Origin: Ignavibacteriales bacterium
Lineage (GTDB): Bacteria; Bacteroidota; Ignavibacteria; UBA10030
Reading direction: 5' to 3'
Length of the DNA stretch: 36,125 bases
Assembly: GCA_016193365.1 (NCBI GenBank)
Contig: JACPSI010000111.1
Coordinates: forward strand, 1-36,125
Every line of letters starts with the position of its first letter. Positions within the stretch are counted from its first letter, which is position 1. Below, piece by piece: positions 1 to 8,215 of the stretch. Both the position numbers and the translations under genes were made by a program. A model generated the notes under the pieces. The model had not been told where the DNA came from and searched no databases. It was given only the letters and a program-made list of their open reading frames with translations.

Positions 1-1
1 C

Positions 2-676
2 CGGCCCGGTTATCGAACGTATCGTGATTTACTGACGTTATGGAAAGTCATTTCCGGGGGGCGCCGCGGTGAAGGAAATTACATCCTGGCCGCCGAAGGC
101 ACGCTGGCCGATAAGGATTCCCCGCTTCCACAGGTTTTTGCGTTTGGCGCAGTTGAGACAACAGAAGGTGAGGTCTGCATCACAGTTCGCGAAAGGCTTG
201 GCGATCAACTCGAATATGAAATTGCTCTCCCCGAAGGAAAACGAGCTGGACATGATTTTCGTGAAATCCGGCGCTGGACGTTTTCCACATGGCTTCCGAA
301 AGAACGCTGCCCGATTTGTTCTGAACATATCCGTGAAGTTTGCATGACAACACAATCAGGATGGCAGCCGGTGCTTGCAATCTGCCCGAAGGACCAACGC
401 TTGTGTGTCTACGAGGACAGCTCGGGCGTGAACCATCCCATTCCCGTAACGAATATCTATAACGAACTTGTCATGCAGCGAAAGGTCAGAGACCCGAAGG
501 TCGCATTGGATTCGAAAAGGCTGTTTACCGATTTGTCCGCTTACTCCGACGCCGAATTGGTAAAAGCGTTTGCAGCCTACAACAGCATCAGGACGAAAAT
601 TCCGCTGGAGGACATGATCCTTGTCGAGGAGCACAAGAAGCAATCATTCCTGAAACGAATCTTCTCAAGAGCTTAA
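2..676 (+). CDS. Hypothetical protein, 5' end outside window
   Basis: The frame starting at base 2 is open from the window edge to TAA at 674-676, giving at least 224 residues. The Met at base 344 is internal, because the reading frame upstream of it is coding-like with no stop. About 60-110 residues into the visible part are cysteine pairs: a CPIC followed by a further Cys, then later ICPKDQRLC. This spacing could hold a zinc ion but matches no family I can name. The C-terminus is mixed and ends in a short basic tail (FLKRIFSRA). The stop lies two bases before the kdsD start, so the gene is probably co-transcribed with the lipopolysaccharide (LPS) genes. That is the only hint to its role. 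Function unknown. Confidence 0.6.
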   Translation, partial: RPGYRTYRDLLTLWKVISGGRRGEGNYILAAEGTLADKDSPLPQVFAFGAVETTEGEVCITVRERLGDQLEYEIALPEGKRAGHDFREIRRWTFSTWLPKERCPICSEHIREVCMTTQSGWQPVLAICPKDQRLCVYEDSSGVNHPIPVTNIYNELVMQRKVRDPKVALDSKRLFTDLSAYSDAELVKAFAAYNSIRTKIPLEDMILVEEHKKQSFLKRIFSRA

Positions 677-678
677 AC

Positions 679-1656
679 ATGGATTCTATTGAACGCGGGA
701 AACAAGTAATCAAGATTGAAGCTGAGGCTGTCGCGGCTCTAGCTTCGAGAATTGATAAAAGTTTTTCGGAAGCCGTCAACATGATCTACAGCTGCAAAGG
801 ACGAGTCATCGTCACAGGAATAGGGAAGTCCGGCATAGTCGCCCGCAAGATCGTTGCCACAATGAATTCAACCGGAACAGCATCGATATTTCTTCACCCG
901 TCCGACGCCGTTCACGGCGATGTGGGAATGGTGCGGAAGGACGACATCGTCATCTGTCTCTCAAAAAGCGGCGACACCGAGGAAATCCGCGAGCTGCTCC
1001 CGTTGTTCAAGAGGCTCGGAGTCAGCATTATTTCCATGGTCGGGAATGTGAATTCGCATCTGGCAAAGCAAAGCGATATCGTGCTCGACATCAGCGTCCA
1101 GGAGGAAGCATGTCCGCACGACCTTGCGCCGACGGCATCGACGACGGCAACACTCGCGATGGGCGATGCACTGGCAATGAGTTTGCTGCAAAAGAGGAAT
1201 TTCACGGAAGAGGACTTTGCGATGTTTCACCCCGGCGGGAACCTCGGCAAACGCCTGCTGCTCAAAGTGGAAGAGATCATGACTTCAGGCAGTGCTGTCC
1301 CGAAAGTCAGGGAAACCGTCCCGCTCTCCGACGCCATTATGGAAATGACAACAAAAAGGCTTGGAGCGACGTGCGTTGTGGACGGGAATGATTCGCTGAG
1401 GGGAATCATCACGGACGGCGACCTGCGTCGGCTGCTGCAGCGAACAAGCAACGTCGCCAATCTTACGGCTTCCGAGGCAATGACCAGGAACCCGAAAACC
1501 ATTCGTCCGGGAATGCTCGCTGCCGTCGCTCTGGAAGAGATGGAGAGCTTCAGCATTACACAGTTGGTGGTGGTCGACGGGAATCATCGGCCTGTCGGCA
1601 TGGTCCACCTTCATGACCTTGTGAAATCAGGGCTTGGAGGAGACACCGCCGGATGA
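679..1656 (+). CDS. kdsD: Arabinose-5-phosphate isomerase (SIS + two CBS domains)
   Basis: The 325-residue protein has the KdsD/KpsF architecture. An N-terminal SIS sugar-isomerase domain (about residues 30-190) contains GIGKSG, SKSGDTEE, the PTAST segment and HPGGNLGKRL, followed by two CBS domains (about 205-320). The enzyme interconverts ribulose 5-phosphate and arabinose 5-phosphate, the first step of Kdo synthesis for LPS inner core. Length is that of the family. It starts with ATG two bases after the previous stop and its TGA overlaps the lptC ATG (ATGA), so translation is probably coupled to the export genes. KdsD and KpsF paralogues cannot be told apart by sequence alone; the lpt neighbours favour a general LPS role. 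Confidence 0.93.
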   Translation: MDSIERGKQVIKIEAEAVAALASRIDKSFSEAVNMIYSCKGRVIVTGIGKSGIVARKIVATMNSTGTASIFLHPSDAVHGDVGMVRKDDIVICLSKSGDTEEIRELLPLFKRLGVSIISMVGNVNSHLAKQSDIVLDISVQEEACPHDLAPTASTTATLAMGDALAMSLLQKRNFTEEDFAMFHPGGNLGKRLLLKVEEIMTSGSAVPKVRETVPLSDAIMEMTTKRLGATCVVDGNDSLRGIITDGDLRRLLQRTSNVANLTASEAMTRNPKTIRPGMLAAVALEEMESFSITQLVVVDGNHRPVGMVHLHDLVKSGLGGDTAG

Positions 1657-2192
1657 GGAACGTTGTTGTCTATTCAGCGTTGTTGAGCATGCTTCTGTTT
1701 ACGCCCGGTTGTGAAGATAAGATCAAGCCAAGCGTCCTCCCGGCAATCGACAGCCAAACGCTCCCATCGCAGGAGAGCTGGAACAGCAACATTGTCATCA
1801 CGGACTCAGGGAAAGTCCGAGCCGTGATTGACGCCGGGTACTTGCGGGTCTTCGAAGACCAAAGGACGACATTCATGAGCGAAGGTGTGACAGTTCATTT
1901 CTTTGACGACCACGGTGTGCAGACGTCTGTGCTGACGAGCAGGGAAGGGAAGGTGGATGAGTTCACGAATAACCTCGAAGCATCGGGGAACGTCATTGTT
2001 GTTTCTACCGAGAAGACAACATTGAAAACGGAAAAACTCTTTTGGGATAACAGGCAAGCGCTCATTCACACGCAGGAATTTGTTCAAATCAATTCTCCCA
2101 AGGAACGGCTCCAGGGTCACGGCCTTGAATCCGACCAGACGCTGAAGAACTACAGAGTTTTTCGGGTGACCGGGCAGGCGAAGACTGATTAG
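1653..2192 (+). CDS. lptC: LptC-family LPS export protein, probable lipoprotein
   Basis: The 179-residue protein begins with a short hydrophobic segment ending in Cys20 (LLFTPGC). This resembles a lipoprotein signal, although Thr at -3 is unusual. The rest is beta-rich, with alternating polar/hydrophobic strands and phrases such as 'F.SEGVTVHFFDDHGVQTSVLTSREGKVDE' in part and 'LKTEKLFWDNRQ', typical of the OstA/LptC beta-jellyroll. LptC sits in the inner membrane with LptB2FG and hands LPS to LptA in the periplasm. Start ATG overlaps the kdsD stop by four bases; the TAG stop shares its G with the GTG start of the next gene. Assignment rests on fold-like pattern, length and position between kdsD and LptA/LptB. 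Confidence 0.85.
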   Translation: MRNVVVYSALLSMLLFTPGCEDKIKPSVLPAIDSQTLPSQESWNSNIVITDSGKVRAVIDAGYLRVFEDQRTTFMSEGVTVHFFDDHGVQTSVLTSREGKVDEFTNNLEASGNVIVVSTEKTTLKTEKLFWDNRQALIHTQEFVQINSPKERLQGHGLESDQTLKNYRVFRVTGQAKTD

Positions 2193-3481
2193 TGGGAACT
2201 CCTGGCACACATGCAGGAATAGCGCTTTGCGTTATCGTCTCATGTTCTTTTGCCTTTTCCCAGGGAAGCAAAACGATCGACCTGAGGTCGGCAAACGAAC
2301 TAAAGAACAGACTTGTCAACAACGAAGAAGTCCGTGAGCTCATCGGCAACGTGCATTTTATACAGATTACGGCGTCGGGCGAACGCGTTCGCGTGTGGTG
2401 CGACAGAGCCGTGCGTTACATGAACCAGAACAAAATCGACCTCTTTGGCAAGGTGAGAATCGTCCGGGACAGCGTGACCATCACATCTCCGGAAGGCACG
2501 TATTTTGCGAACGACCGTCGTGCGGAAATGAGGGGCGGCGTGCGTCTGGAAAAAGGAACAACACTCCTGACCTCGCGGAACGCGGAACATTTTGTGGACC
2601 AGAGAATCTCATATTTTCGCGACAACGTGAAGCTTGTTGACCTGACCTCGACGGTGACCAGCATGTCATTGCATTACGTGGAAAACGAACAAAAGGCGAT
2701 TGCTGTGGGAAATGTCATGGTTGTGAGCTCTCAGAATTCGGTCACGGTGTTCGGCGACTCACTCGTGCATTTCGACCAGCAACACTACACGATTGTTCCG
2801 AAGAATCCCCGCATGATACAGGTCGATACGACGTCATCAGGCGAGGTCGATACGTTTCTTGTCGTGGGCCATGTGATGCACATGTACAGAGATACCTCCC
2901 AGGTGTTTATTGCGGAGGACAGCGTTGAGATGGCTCGAAACGAGATGTCGGCACGATGCGGCGTGGCGACGTACTATGCCAACAAAGACTTGATTATTCT
3001 GCAACACCAGCCTGTTGTCTGGCACACGCGGAACCAGGTGACAGGCGATTCGATCGTGGTTCGTTTGAAAGACAAGAGGTTGCACAGTGTATTTGTTCAA
3101 GGGAGGGCGATGGCTGTGTCGCGGGCGGATTCCGTCCGAAAAAGCAGGTATGACCAGCTGACGGGAAGAGCGCTCACGATGTATTTTGCCGAACAAAAAC
3201 TGGCGCAGGTCGATGTCGAGCGCAACGCCACGAGCCTGTATTATCTCTACGACAATAACCTCCCCAATGGCGTGAACAAATCCAGCGGAGACCGAATTTT
3301 TATCGATTTTGAAGACGGCAGAGTCGACCGCATCAAAATTATCGGTGGAGTTCAGGGCCAGTATTTTCCCGAAAGGATGATCGTCGACAGAGAAATGGAA
3401 TACAACCTCGACGGTTTTCGATGGTACGAAAAGCGTCCGCGTCGAAAGCAGCTTCAAATCGCCAATGAGCGTTATGAGTAA
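2192..3481 (+). CDS. OstA/LptA-like periplasmic LPS-transport protein
   Basis: The 429-residue protein has an N-terminal hydrophobic signal (GIALCVIVSCSFAFSQ) and then repeated beta-strand units with the OstA signature pattern: 'NVHFIQ', 'GKVRIVRDSVTITSPEGTYFANDRRAEM', 'NAEHFVDQ', 'SDSLVHFD'-like turns (only parts quoted). It should form the periplasmic filament that carries LPS from LptC to the outer-membrane LptD. It is more than twice the length of E. coli LptA (185 aa), consistent with several stacked OstA modules, as is common in Bacteroidota relatives. The start is GTG at 2192, sharing one base with the lptC stop; no better ATG lies nearby. The end overlaps lptB by 17 bases. Confidence 0.82.
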   Translation: MGTPGTHAGIALCVIVSCSFAFSQGSKTIDLRSANELKNRLVNNEEVRELIGNVHFIQITASGERVRVWCDRAVRYMNQNKIDLFGKVRIVRDSVTITSPEGTYFANDRRAEMRGGVRLEKGTTLLTSRNAEHFVDQRISYFRDNVKLVDLTSTVTSMSLHYVENEQKAIAVGNVMVVSSQNSVTVFGDSLVHFDQQHYTIVPKNPRMIQVDTTSSGEVDTFLVVGHVMHMYRDTSQVFIAEDSVEMARNEMSARCGVATYYANKDLIILQHQPVVWHTRNQVTGDSIVVRLKDKRLHSVFVQGRAMAVSRADSVRKSRYDQLTGRALTMYFAEQKLAQVDVERNATSLYYLYDNNLPNGVNKSSGDRIFIDFEDGRVDRIKIIGGVQGQYFPERMIVDREMEYNLDGFRWYEKRPRRKQLQIANERYE

Positions 3482-4292
3482 GCGAAAACCGTCGCGAAGA
3501 AGCAAACCGGTCTCCTCGAAGAGCGTGAAGGTTTTACCTCCTCTTCCAAACGGAGAAATGAAGGTGCTGAGGTCAGAAGGCCTCGTCAAACACTACAAGA
3601 AACGGACGGTTGTCAATACCGTAAGCATCGATGTGCGTCAGGGTGAAATTGTCGGGCTCCTTGGCCCAAACGGTGCCGGTAAAACCACAACGTTTTACAT
3701 GATTGTCGGCATGGTCCGTCCAAATGCCGGCAAGGTGTATTTCGATGATTCTGAAATCACGAAGCGGCCGATGTATGAACGGGCAAGGATGGGAATTGGC
3801 TATTTGCCACAGGAAGCATCCATTTTTCGGAGGCTGAGCGTTCGCGATAACCTGCTGGCTGTTCTGGAAATGACGGGACTTCCAGCAAAAGAACAGCATG
3901 AGAAGTGCACCCGACTGCTGGAGGATTTTGGGCTTCAACATGTCGCAAAGAGCCCCGGATACGTTCTTTCGGGCGGCGAAAGGCGCAGGACGGAAATTGC
4001 CCGCGCGCTTGCCCTCGACCCCAAATTCATGCTTCTGGATGAACCGTTTGCGGGCATCGACCCGATTGCCGTTGAAGAAATCATGAGAATCGTCACGAAG
4101 TTGAAGGAAAAGAACATCGGAGTGCTCATCACAGACCATAATGTCCACGAAACACTCTCCATCACCAATCGCTCATACCTTCTGTTTGAGGGGAAAATCC
4201 TGAAATCGGGGACGGCCGACTTTCTTGCGAACGATGCGGAGGCGAGGAAGCTTTACCTCGGCGAGAAATTCAAGCTTGACCGATACAATTAA
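3465..4292 (+). CDS. lptB: LPS export ABC transporter ATP-binding protein LptB
   Basis: The 275-residue ABC ATPase has Walker A GPNGAGKTT (67-75), a Q-loop in GYLPQEAS, signature LSGGERRR, Walker B FMLLDEP with FAGIDP, and a switch His in ITDHNVHE. LSGGERRR and the FAGIDPIAVEEI block are characteristic of LptB (YhbG), which powers LPS extraction from the inner membrane together with LptF/LptG (not in this window). A basic N-terminal extension of about 30 residues precedes the usual family start. ATG at 3465 and a second in-frame ATG at 3474 are both possible; both overlap the end of the LptA-like gene. Confidence 0.95.
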   Translation: MSVMSKRKPSRRSKPVSSKSVKVLPPLPNGEMKVLRSEGLVKHYKKRTVVNTVSIDVRQGEIVGLLGPNGAGKTTTFYMIVGMVRPNAGKVYFDDSEITKRPMYERARMGIGYLPQEASIFRRLSVRDNLLAVLEMTGLPAKEQHEKCTRLLEDFGLQHVAKSPGYVLSGGERRRTEIARALALDPKFMLLDEPFAGIDPIAVEEIMRIVTKLKEKNIGVLITDHNVHETLSITNRSYLLFEGKILKSGTADFLANDAEARKLYLGEKFKLDRYN

Positions 4293-4325
4293 ATCTTCAA
4301 TCCACAATCTGCGATCTAAAATCTT
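4293..4325 (+). repeat. Heptad tandem repeat filling the lptB-aroF spacer
   Basis: The 33 bases between the lptB stop and the aroF ATG are four full units plus five bases of a degenerate 7-base repeat with consensus ATCTnnA (one unit has ATCC). The array begins on the first base after TAA and ends on the base before ATG. It leaves no Shine-Dalgarno sequence. Confidence 0.75.
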
Positions 4326-5342
4326 ATGGTCGTCGTCACTGAAGCCGGAGCAACTGAAAAGCAAATAGAAAACATCATCAAAGTCCTGCACGAGCACGGT
4401 TTTGATGTCCACCGTTCTACCGGTGTCCAGCACACAGTTCTTGGCGCAATTGGGGTTCAGCCTGAGTTTGACCACAGGCAGATCGAGCTCCTTCCGGGAG
4501 TGGCAGAAGTCGTTCGCATTACCGAGCCGTACAAGCTCGCCAGCCACGCTTTTAAGCGCGATGGGTCGGTCTTTGATGTGGGGGGAGTGAAAATTGGCGG
4601 AGACCAGGTTGTGATCATGGCGGGCCCGTGTTCCGTTGAAAACGAAACGCAGATCCATACCATTGCCGAAAAAGTTTCGAAAGCCGGCGCCCGAGTGCTG
4701 CGCGGCGGTGCTTTTAAACCCCGAACGTCGCCATATTCGTTTCAAGGACTCGGCGAAGAAGGACTCAAACTGCTTCGTTCTGCCGCGGACAGTTTCCAGC
4801 TTAAAGTCATCACAGAGGTAATGGACAAAAGCCAGATCTCGCTTGTGGAAAAGTATACCGACATCCTTCAGGTCGGCGCCCGCAACATGCAGAATTTTAC
4901 CTTCTTGAAAGAACTGGGGAAAGCGTCGAAGCCCGTTCTGTTGAAACGGGGCATGGCCGCGACGATAGAAGAATGGCTGATGTCGGCTGAATACATTCTA
5001 TCCGGGGGCAACCAGCAGGTCATCCTTTGTGAGCGCGGCATTCGCACGTTTGAAACGGCGACGCGCAATACCATGGATATCGGAGCCATTCCTGTCATCA
5101 AGAAAAAAAGTCATTTGCCCATTCTCGCAGACCCTTCACACGCAATCGGCATTCGCGATAAGGTTATTCCCATGGCCCGGGCGGCTGTCGCCGCCGGCGC
5201 TGACGGGATTTTGGTGGAAGTGCACCACGACCCCGACCATGCTAAATCGGATGGAGCCCAGTCGCTGTTTCCCGACCAGTTTGCGCAACTGATGAGGGAA
5301 GTTCGGATCATCGCCGAAGCAATCGGACGAACGATCGCATAG
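4326..5342 (+). CDS. aroF: 3-deoxy-7-phosphoheptulonate (DAHP) synthase, type I-beta
   Basis: The 338-residue enzyme condenses phosphoenolpyruvate and erythrose 4-phosphate, the first step of the shikimate pathway. An N-terminal ferredoxin-like/ACT-type regulatory domain (about 1-70) precedes the TIM barrel. Recognisable barrel motifs are MAGPCSVE, RGGAFKPRTSPYSFQGLG, TEVMD, QVGARNMQNF, LLKRGM, LCERGIRTFE, and the metal/substrate segment ADPSHA followed by EVHHDP. This is the Thermotoga/Bacillus AroA-beta type, in which the N-terminal domain mediates tyrosine or phenylalanine feedback. tyrA follows, making a small tyrosine-branch unit. It begins right after the heptad repeat with no visible ribosome binding site. 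Confidence 0.95.
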   Translation: MVVVTEAGATEKQIENIIKVLHEHGFDVHRSTGVQHTVLGAIGVQPEFDHRQIELLPGVAEVVRITEPYKLASHAFKRDGSVFDVGGVKIGGDQVVIMAGPCSVENETQIHTIAEKVSKAGARVLRGGAFKPRTSPYSFQGLGEEGLKLLRSAADSFQLKVITEVMDKSQISLVEKYTDILQVGARNMQNFTFLKELGKASKPVLLKRGMAATIEEWLMSAEYILSGGNQQVILCERGIRTFETATRNTMDIGAIPVIKKKSHLPILADPSHAIGIRDKVIPMARAAVAAGADGILVEVHHDPDHAKSDGAQSLFPDQFAQLMREVRIIAEAIGRTIA

Positions 5343-5386
5343 TCCTTCCGAAGGATTTCGAGATCGAAGTAAGTTCTTCGGAAGGA
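5343..5386 (+). repeat. Perfect 10-bp inverted repeat between aroF and tyrA
   Basis: TCCTTCCGAA (5343-5352) starts on the base after the aroF stop and is exactly complementary to TTCGGAAGGA (5377-5386), with a 24-base loop; a G.U and an A-U pair can extend the stem. The flanks also carry a direct repeat GAAGGATTTCG. Only three T residues follow, so it is not a standard terminator. It may stabilise or attenuate the transcript between the two genes (inference). Confidence 0.55.
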
Positions 5387-5405
5387 TTTCGCAGCTTCCA
5401 CGATC

Positions 5406-6506
5406 ATGAAAATTAATTCCTCTCCCTTCAGGCGTGTTACCATCATTGGCGTGGGCCTCATTGGCGGCTCACTCGGACTTGCCATCAAACGGAAGTATCC
5501 GTCCGCAGAAATTACTGGAATTGACAGGCCCGAAGTACTCAGGCGCGCAAAGAAACGCGGCGCAATTGACAAAGGCTATCCGGCCATGAAAGGAACGATA
5601 GCAGCATCCGACCTCATTGTCCTGGCCACGCCGCTTTCAGGCATTACGAAAATCCTCCCGCTTGTTGCAAAACATAGTTCAGCCTCTACCACCGTCACTG
5701 ATGTTGGAAGTGTGAAATCCGCAGTGATGAGGATTGGCGAAAAGCTTTTTCCCGGCGGAAATTTTATAGGCGGCCATCCCATGGCCGGAGGAGAATTGTC
5801 GGGGATCGAAGGGGCACATCCCTTGCTCTTTGAGAACGCGTGTTGGGTTTTGACGCCAGCGACGAAAACCAACAGAACTCACCTTCAAAGGCTGTCCATA
5901 TTCCTCAAGGATCTCGGTGCGCGCGTGCTTTTAATGGAAAGCCATGATCATGATGGCGTAGCTTCTGCGCTGAGCCACCTGCCACAGCTGGCAGCGGTTG
6001 CACTAATGAATGTCGCCGGCCGTAAGCATCCTGTCGCGAGAAAACATCTAAGGCTTGCCGCTGGCGGCTTCCGCGACATGACAAGAATCGCCTCCAGTCC
6101 GTACGCGATGTGGGCCGATATCCTGCGATTCAACAGTCGAGAAATCAAGGCTTCGCTTAGAATGTTCATCGGCGAACTTCAACGTTATGCCAGGCATGTG
6201 GATGCCGGCAAGTTGCAAAACAGTTTTGCTGCATCGAGGCGTCTCAGAAACACCGTTCCGAAAAACATGAAGGGCTTTCTCCATCCTTTGATTGATGTTT
6301 TTGTCTTCGTCAAAGACAGGCCCGGTGTGTTGGCACAACTGACCGGAGCTCTTGCGCGTGCCCGGTTGAATATCAACGACGTGGAGCTTGTGAAAGTGCG
6401 CGAGGGGAATGGAGGAACGTTCAGGCTGTCGTTTGCCACAAGGGAAATCGCCGAGAAAGCTCGTACCATCCTGAGAAGATCAGGTTTTGATGCAAACGAC
6501 ATCTAA
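5406..6506 (+). CDS. tyrA: Prephenate dehydrogenase with C-terminal ACT domain
   Basis: The 366-residue protein oxidatively decarboxylates prephenate to 4-hydroxyphenylpyruvate for tyrosine synthesis. The N-terminal Rossmann motif is VTIIGVGLIGGSLG. The prephenate-binding segment GGHPMAGGE...G is followed by a helical domain containing SHLPQL, the region of the catalytic His. The last 80 or so residues form an ACT domain (FVKDRPGVLAQLTGALARA), the usual site of tyrosine feedback inhibition. With aroF just upstream and an aminotransferase nearby on the other strand, most of the tyrosine branch chemistry is encoded within 5 kb. ATG at 5406 has no strong Shine-Dalgarno sequence. Confidence 0.94.
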   Translation: MKINSSPFRRVTIIGVGLIGGSLGLAIKRKYPSAEITGIDRPEVLRRAKKRGAIDKGYPAMKGTIAASDLIVLATPLSGITKILPLVAKHSSASTTVTDVGSVKSAVMRIGEKLFPGGNFIGGHPMAGGELSGIEGAHPLLFENACWVLTPATKTNRTHLQRLSIFLKDLGARVLLMESHDHDGVASALSHLPQLAAVALMNVAGRKHPVARKHLRLAAGGFRDMTRIASSPYAMWADILRFNSREIKASLRMFIGELQRYARHVDAGKLQNSFAASRRLRNTVPKNMKGFLHPLIDVFVFVKDRPGVLAQLTGALARARLNINDVELVKVREGNGGTFRLSFATREIAEKARTILRRSGFDANDI

Positions 6507-6631
6507 ACCCCGCCGACTCTGTCTCTCGTTAAAACGGCCGCCGCAGTATTATAAATTTTCCTAATTGCCTTCTCGCATACTCCGTCGCATCTGATTTCAA
6601 TCGTCTGTGTTTTTGATCACGACTTGGTATT

Positions 6632-6670
6632 AAAAAGGGTCTGACACAAGAGTGTCAAACCCTTTTTTTT
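6632..6670. terminator. Bidirectional intrinsic terminator between tyrA and fmdB
   Basis: An A-rich run (AAAAA) leads into GGGT-C-TGACAC, a four-base AAGA loop, GTGTCA-A-ACCC and then eight T residues. The stem is ten pairs with one mismatch. The A-run and T-run on opposite sides let it work for both convergent operons. The remaining spacer (6507-6631) shows no gene. Confidence 0.88.
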
Positions 6671-6710
6671 GAGGAAATCCGGAAAAAAGTTCGCGGAGGT
6701 CCTGAAGATT

Positions 6711-7010
6711 CTAGGAATCACCCTTTTTGGGCTTGGCGGAATCGGCGGGCGCCGGAGAATCCTTTTTTGTCTCGGCTTGTCCGCTTGAGGGTGCAGGCTT
6801 TTCAGTCGATTTCGTTTCCGAACCGGTTTTTTTGTAATCCGTCAGATAGAAACCGCTTCCCTTGAAGATCATCCCCGACCCGCCTGTCATAAGCCGCTTG
6901 AGCGACGGCTTACCGCAGTTCGGGCAGACGATGAGCGGTTCGGCAGTCATGGACTGCAATTCTTCAAAAGCATGTCCGCACTCCTTGCATCGATAATCGT
7001 ACGTTGGCAT
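6711..7010 (-). CDS. FmdB-family zinc-ribbon protein
   Basis: The 99-residue protein starts with MPTYDYRCKECGHAFEE and has a second pair CPNCGK, giving the CxxC...CxxC zinc ribbon of the FmdB family (about residues 8-35). A Gly/Phe-containing stretch (GSGMIFKGSGFYLTDY) typical of the family follows, then a long Lys/Pro/Ser/Ala-rich tail that is probably disordered. FmdB proteins are small putative regulators of uncertain function. It is the last gene of the minus-strand run, six bases after the aminotransferase stop. Confidence 0.88.
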   Translation of the reverse strand: MPTYDYRCKECGHAFEELQSMTAEPLIVCPNCGKPSLKRLMTGGSGMIFKGSGFYLTDYKKTGSETKSTEKPAPSSGQAETKKDSPAPADSAKPKKGDS

Positions 7011-7016
7011 GGGTTG

Positions 7017-8213
7017 TTACGAGAGTTCTCCGAGGGCGCGATGGAGTCGTTCGACAGCTTTTTGGAGGTCGGCCATGGAGCAGGCGTACGACATGCGCAC
7101 CCAATCCTTTGCCCCGAAACCCGACCCCGGCACAGTCGCGACAAGGTGTTTTGTCAAAAGGTGTTCACAGAGGTCGTCGGCCGTTTTGATCCTTGAGCCG
7201 TTTGCGGATTTGTTGAGAAAATTTCTCACGTTTGCGAAAATATAGAACGCCCCGCGCGGGTAAATGAATTCCAGCCCGGCGATCTTTTGAAACTCTGAAA
7301 CCAAAAAATGTCTGCGTCGGTCGAATTCCGTTACCATCGCGCTCACTTCTCCGTCGAGATTTCCGCAGAGGGCGGCATAGGCGGCCTTTTGTGCAATTGC
7401 GTTGGCGTTCGAGGTTATCTGACTCTGAACTTTGTCAGCAGCCTCCGTGATATCCCCGCGAGCACCGAGGAAACCGATTCTCCATCCCGTCATAGAATAT
7501 GCTTTTGACACGCCGTTCACTGTAATAACCTGGTCGCGCACGCTTTCGACAGACCCAATGCTGAAATGCTTCAATCCGTCGTAGACGACTTTTTCGTAGA
7601 TCTCGTCCGAGATGACATAGATGCCGGATGATTCCACCACGTCAGCAATCGCAAGAATCTCCTCCTTTGTATACACGGCCCCTGTCGGATTGGAGGGTGA
7701 ACACAAGATCATTGCCTTTGTTTTCCTCGTGATCGCTTTTTTGAGCTGGGAGGGCGTCATCTTAAACTGATTCGCTGGGGAGGTTTTTACGATGACGGGA
7801 ACAGCGTCCACGAGCTTTGTCATTTCCGGATAGCTCACCCAGTACGGAGCGGGAATGACCACTTCGTCTCCCCGGTTGCAGATCGCCTGCAGAGAGTTGT
7901 AGAGAGAATGTTTTGCTCCCGAGGAAACGAGTATCTGAGACGGCTCAAAGCGCAGGTTGTTGTCCCGTTGAAACTTCTCCGCCACGGCTTTCAACAATTC
8001 GGGAATGCCCTGGTTCGCTGTGTATTTGGTAAAGTTCTCGTTGATCGCCTTGATGGCGGCGTCTTTAATTGTTTGCGGTGTGGGAAAATCAGGCTCGCCG
8101 GCCGTCAGGCTCACGACGTCGATGCCGTCTGCTTTCATCTTCTTCGCACGGGCAAAGAGCATCATCGTTTGGGATCGTTCGATGGCGGAGAGTTTCTTCG
8201 ATAACGGTCGCAT
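7017..8213 (-). CDS. Class I pyridoxal-phosphate aminotransferase (aspartate aminotransferase-like)
   Basis: The 398-residue fold-type I aminotransferase belongs to the AspB/Thermus aspartate aminotransferase group. Motifs are SLTAGEPDF near the N-terminus, SSGAKHS for the phosphate-binding turn, PYWVSYPEM, CSPSNPTGAVY, ISDEIYEKVVYDG and NGVSKAYSMTGWRIG, where Lys237 should form the Schiff base. WVRMSYA near the end carries the Arg that binds the substrate carboxylate. It probably converts aspartate/2-oxoglutarate and may also accept prephenate or aromatic keto acids, as some relatives do. Substrate is not decided by sequence. The gene starts two bases after coaD ends. Confidence 0.93.
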   Translation of the reverse strand: MRPLSKKLSAIERSQTMMLFARAKKMKADGIDVVSLTAGEPDFPTPQTIKDAAIKAINENFTKYTANQGIPELLKAVAEKFQRDNNLRFEPSQILVSSGAKHSLYNSLQAICNRGDEVVIPAPYWVSYPEMTKLVDAVPVIVKTSPANQFKMTPSQLKKAITRKTKAMILCSPSNPTGAVYTKEEILAIADVVESSGIYVISDEIYEKVVYDGLKHFSIGSVESVRDQVITVNGVSKAYSMTGWRIGFLGARGDITEAADKVQSQITSNANAIAQKAAYAALCGNLDGEVSAMVTEFDRRRHFLVSEFQKIAGLEFIYPRGAFYIFANVRNFLNKSANGSRIKTADDLCEHLLTKHLVATVPGSGFGAKDWVRMSYACSMADLQKAVERLHRALGELS

Positions 8214-8215
8214 GA

